Positions 61,006 through 64,000 of a stretch of 64,000 nt of DNA are shown here, piece after piece. How positions within the stretch are numbered: the first letter of the stretch is position 1; each line of letters opens with the position of its first letter. The position numbers and the translations under genes are program-made. Source of the DNA: Ciona intestinalis (lineage: Eukaryota; Chordata; Ascidiacea; Phlebobranchia; Cionidae); the NCBI RefSeq assembly GCF_000224145.3, contig NC_020174.2:3539026-3603025 (forward strand). Direction: 5' to 3'. The notes beneath the pieces were generated by a model. The model had not been told where the DNA came from and made no database searches. It saw only the letters and a list, made by a program, of their open reading frames with translations.

Positions 61006-62380
61006 GGTTGCGTTCTTGACTTTCTGATGTTGTAAGTTTAAACGTTCGTAGCCTATGTTTAATTAGCTAAGCTTAGTAATCTGTTTGTTATTACTCGTAT
61101 AGTAAGCACACCTGTTTGTGTTTGCGGTTACCAATAAAAAAGGATTTGTGCAGGCGGCGATTTATGATGAATAAAAACTAAATAAACGTATAGATGCCTT
61201 TTTCTTTCGTTCTATCACAACTGTGACGATTTGAATTACGTTTCGTCAATATATTAGCAATACCTGCAGCGATTTTGAGATAAAAAAAAAACGTTTGGTC
61301 TTTGATTTAAAGACAAGAGTTTACGATTTACAAATATTTTATTAAGTATAACGCTCCCCAGTTTTTATATTATGTTTATGTTCACAACACGAGTAGATTT
61401 TCTGAACGAAATCCTTTTCGCTTTCCGACTGTTGTGAAGTGGTTTGCTGTAAATTTCGGTAAGAAATATGTTTTGTGTTATAATATTTTGTTAAATTATT
61501 AGGCAACACGTTAGGTGTATAAATCTAAATTCCGGATTGAGAGAAAGAATTTTAACCAGCACCTCAGTTTGTCGTTTTATAACCGCTTGTTTTACTATTC
61601 ATTGTAACAAAATAAAGTCGGTAACTTTTAGCCTAGATTAGAAGGTTTGGTGTTTCGCTGTTGCCATTTAACTCGTCTACTTTATGCTCAGTCGGCCTTT
61701 TTCGTCCGATTTTTGCGTGTTTTGATATAGTAGGGTGGGGAAAGATGGGACGCCTTTTTATTCTATTTTCATGTCCTATTTGGTAGAGAAAGAACATTCA
61801 AAGAATTACAAAACCGTGTCCTTACGACCCCCATAAACCGCTGTTAATTGTTTAAAATAGGATCAGGATATTTCGATATGTGCAAAAGGTGTCTCATCTT
61901 TCCCTACCCTACACGTTCAGGGTGATGACTTAACTCAACCGATGATAATAGAAACAGTGTATAATATATGCTATCACTAACGCTAAACCTCAAAATCTTA
62001 ACAAAAAGAAATATTCTTTATTAGAAATATCTAATGATCTTGGATATACAGTAATGATTTAGATTGTGAAATAATAACTACGCTCAACCTTTAAATGCAG
62101 CATAAAGCATCATCTCTGTTTAACCGATTTGGTTTACTTTTTTTGGATGTCACCAGTGACAATTTTGGCAGTAACAGATACTTTATCTCACTGATACCAC
62201 CTGTATATAATATACATGCATTTATTTTTAAGCTGTTGCAGCCGAATCTTTTAGAAGAATCGGTGACACTCTGACAGTAATTTTTCCGCCATTACAAATC
62301 TATAATTTTATGCCAGACCTTTTTAACTGTAAAAAGGCTATCATTTAAAATGGGTATTTACGCTTCAAAATTTTACAGAA
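61006..62380. other. Head-to-head intergenic region
   Basis: Holds the promoters of the SH2 adaptor (minus) and L37A (plus), which I could not pinpoint, and a MITE at 61726-61913. The acceptor TTTTACAG ends at 62378, two bases before the L37A ATG, so a 5'UTR intron or spliced-leader addition is likely; no upstream exon was identified. Confidence 0.55.
61726..61913 (-). mobile_element. MITE copy, full length
   Basis: TATAGTAGGGTGGGGAAAG to TTTCCCTACCCTACA; reverse interior with short deletions. Confidence 0.86.
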
Positions 62381-63309
62381 ATGGCAAAACGAACCAAGAA
62401 GGTTGGGATTGTTGGTAAATATGGAACAAGGTACGGAGCATCCTTGAGGAAGTTGATCAAGAGAATGGAAGTCTCACAACACAAAAAATACACTGGTTAG
62501 TGCCAGTAGTTAGCAAGTCATTTTATTTTTACACGTTTGATCAATATTACAAAGGGAAGTTTTTCCTATTGTATGGTTTATTTTATTATTGTGCGGTTCT
62601 AGTGTTTTCAACAAATACATTGTTCTTTAAGGCTGCCTCTTATTTTCTTCTAGTTGTTAATATTTTAGCCGAATATCAATTTGTTATCTTTTATTTTAGG
62701 TCCAAGTGGAAAAGATGATTTAAAACGTGTTGCTGTTGGAATTTGGCATTGTAAATCACTCAACATTAGGGTATGGAGGCATATTGTTATATGTTTATTG
62801 TGTAATAATAATACTTTTTAAGAATTATTGGAACTAATCAAATTGGTACATTTATCTAAAAGTATACTTGGGTTGCTAGTTACCACTACTTGTTGTTTAT
62901 CAATACATAAAAAAAGACCTGATAAACGGTCCTTAATAATACTATACCTGTAATGGGTTTAAGGTACGAAATGGTCTGTTGGTTGCAGATATTTTGGTTG
63001 CTTGTAACAGAAATGCTTCGCAATCGCAGCAAAGTTTGATTTATTGAACGGGTATAATCCTTACTAAGGATTCCTTAGTCATCTATCGGACGTGGCCGTG
63101 CGGTCGAAACAACCTAAATATCTGCAATTGCAAGCAAACTAGTTTTATTAGGGACCTTATGATAAATGAGAAAGTACTGTAGTTTGCCAATTACCTACTA
63201 TAATAATGTCTGTTTTTTTCAGATTGCTGGTGGAGCTTGGGTTCCAGAGACAACAACTGCAGCTACCGTAAAATATGGTATTCGGCGCTTGAGGGAAAAC
63301 CAAGAATAA
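62381..63309 (+). CDS. RPL37A: 60S ribosomal protein L37A (eL43) lacking most zinc ligands
   Basis: Large-subunit ribosomal protein. Three exons, 62381-62495, 62700-62770 and 63223-63309, join in frame to 90 aa (human 92). The N-terminus [20 protein letters not shown] and [18 protein letters not shown] is close to the human protein, as are [27 protein letters not shown]. The zinc ribbon is not: where the family has C39-x2-C42 this protein reads GPSG, one residue shorter, and where it has C57-x2-C60 it reads CKSL. Only Cys56 remains. The change coincides with the exon 1/exon 2 junction (ACT G|GT CCA), but the splice sites there are good and no alternative restoring CxxC was seen nearby. AATAAA overlaps the stop codon (63305-63310). 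It could be the only L37A, a diverged paralogue, or a copy under loss. Confidence 0.9.
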
Positions 63310-64000
63310 ACATATATTAAACGAGCGTGTCATTTTATTAGATTGACCATGTGAGAAGTATTGAATATGTTTATTGCAGGATTAAGAAGTGGATTGTGTA
63401 TTATTCTTCAGATGTCCTGAAAACGCTTGTAGATTAAAAATGGTTTTTAGAAGGGTAACAATAAGGCCAGTGATTGAAAATGTCAAATAATGTTAGCGGT
63501 ATTTTTCGAACACCAAACTAAATTAAGAAACTTAAAATCAAGTCAGTTCGGGAAAAGTATGAAACACCTGTTGTTTACGATATAGTTCTGTATTATCGAT
63601 TTTCTTGTTGTGATGTATTGGATGTCCAGATTAGTTAACAAGGTTGTGTTGTTTGCACGTCGTTAACAAAGAAAAAAAATCGAAGTAAAGTTTTAAAGCT
63701 CTTTCCAAAATTGAGGCTTAATTACGTCATTGGGGTCAAGGGTTGCGGTATCAGTCTTAAACTTCGCTTGTTTGTGGCGATATGAACTGAAATTGTATTT
63801 TAGTGTAAATAAATACAAATTATTTTATTTAAAAAATAGGGTGATTTTACCGTATATTAAAATTATATAGGATTTGGGTGATGTTCCACTCTGTTGAGCA
63901 CATAGAAACCAGTTCAAGTCGCCGAGCCCAACTTGCACTCAATACAAAAATTACAAAAAAGTATTGTTATCCAACCAAAACAAAATTTCGATAAACAAAC
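63310..64000. other. Unassigned right edge
   Basis: Downstream of L37A. AT-rich, with no convincing exon, SINE or MITE recognised. Confidence 0.5.

Overview
This window looks like the genome of a sea squirt, almost certainly Ciona (intestinalis/robusta type). It is AT-rich eukaryotic DNA with short exons and GT-AG introns. It carries dozens of copies of a ~195 bp TA-flanked MITE and a tRNA-headed composite SINE of the kind described in Ciona. The proteins read as invertebrate-chordate orthologues. There are two assembly gaps of 50 N (20759-20808 and 30443-30492). I saw no LTR or virus-like element, no CRISPR array and no prokaryotic feature.

Layout. (1) Bases 78-23295, minus strand: a CEP350-like centrosomal gene. 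I resolved 39 coding exons whose intron phases all join (1803 codons); the 3' end with the expected CAP-Gly domain lies off the left edge. (2) 24745-27825, minus: the outer-dynein-arm docking complex coiled-coil protein (CCDC114/ODAD1 type; 575 aa, matching the ~66 kDa axonemal p66.0 reported from Ciona). (3) 30376-33234, plus: a FoxH-type forkhead gene whose first coding exon runs into an N gap. (4) 34210-43136, plus: an ArfGAP with dual PH domains (ADAP/centaurin-alpha) carrying an unrecognised ~430 aa C-terminal extension. (5) 44085-50032, plus: an EFCAB3-like EF-hand protein. (6) 50496-52357, minus: a complete beta-tubulin with an axonemal tail motif. (7) 52717-53052, plus: a small one-exon gene, head to head with the tubulin. 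(8) 53880-54621, plus: a small gene with a C-terminal membrane segment. (9) 55560-61005, minus: an NSP-family SH2 adaptor (BCAR3/SH2D3 type). (10) 62381-63309, plus: a ribosomal protein L37A gene that has lost three of the four zinc-ligand cysteines.

Four of the ten genes (CEP350, ODAD1, EFCAB3-like, axonemal-type beta-tubulin) belong to the centriole, cilium or sperm flagellum. They are not an operon, since they lie on both strands with large gaps, but a near-consensus RFX X-box sits upstream of ODAD1. The tubulin and its divergent neighbour share a short promoter with four CCAAT boxes.

Repeats fill the introns and intergenic DNA. There are about 31 MITE copies, about 15 SINE copies or relics, two or three hAT-type elements (two nested, one inserted in a SINE, with 8 bp target duplications), a ~130 bp dispersed family, several minisatellites including one coding, and a ~218 bp palindrome made from two inverted SINE tails. 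The strongest oddities are the cysteine-poor L37A, the ADAP extension and the coding minisatellite in CEP350. Exon boundaries were read by eye from splice signals, phase and protein similarity remembered from the families; no alignment was run.
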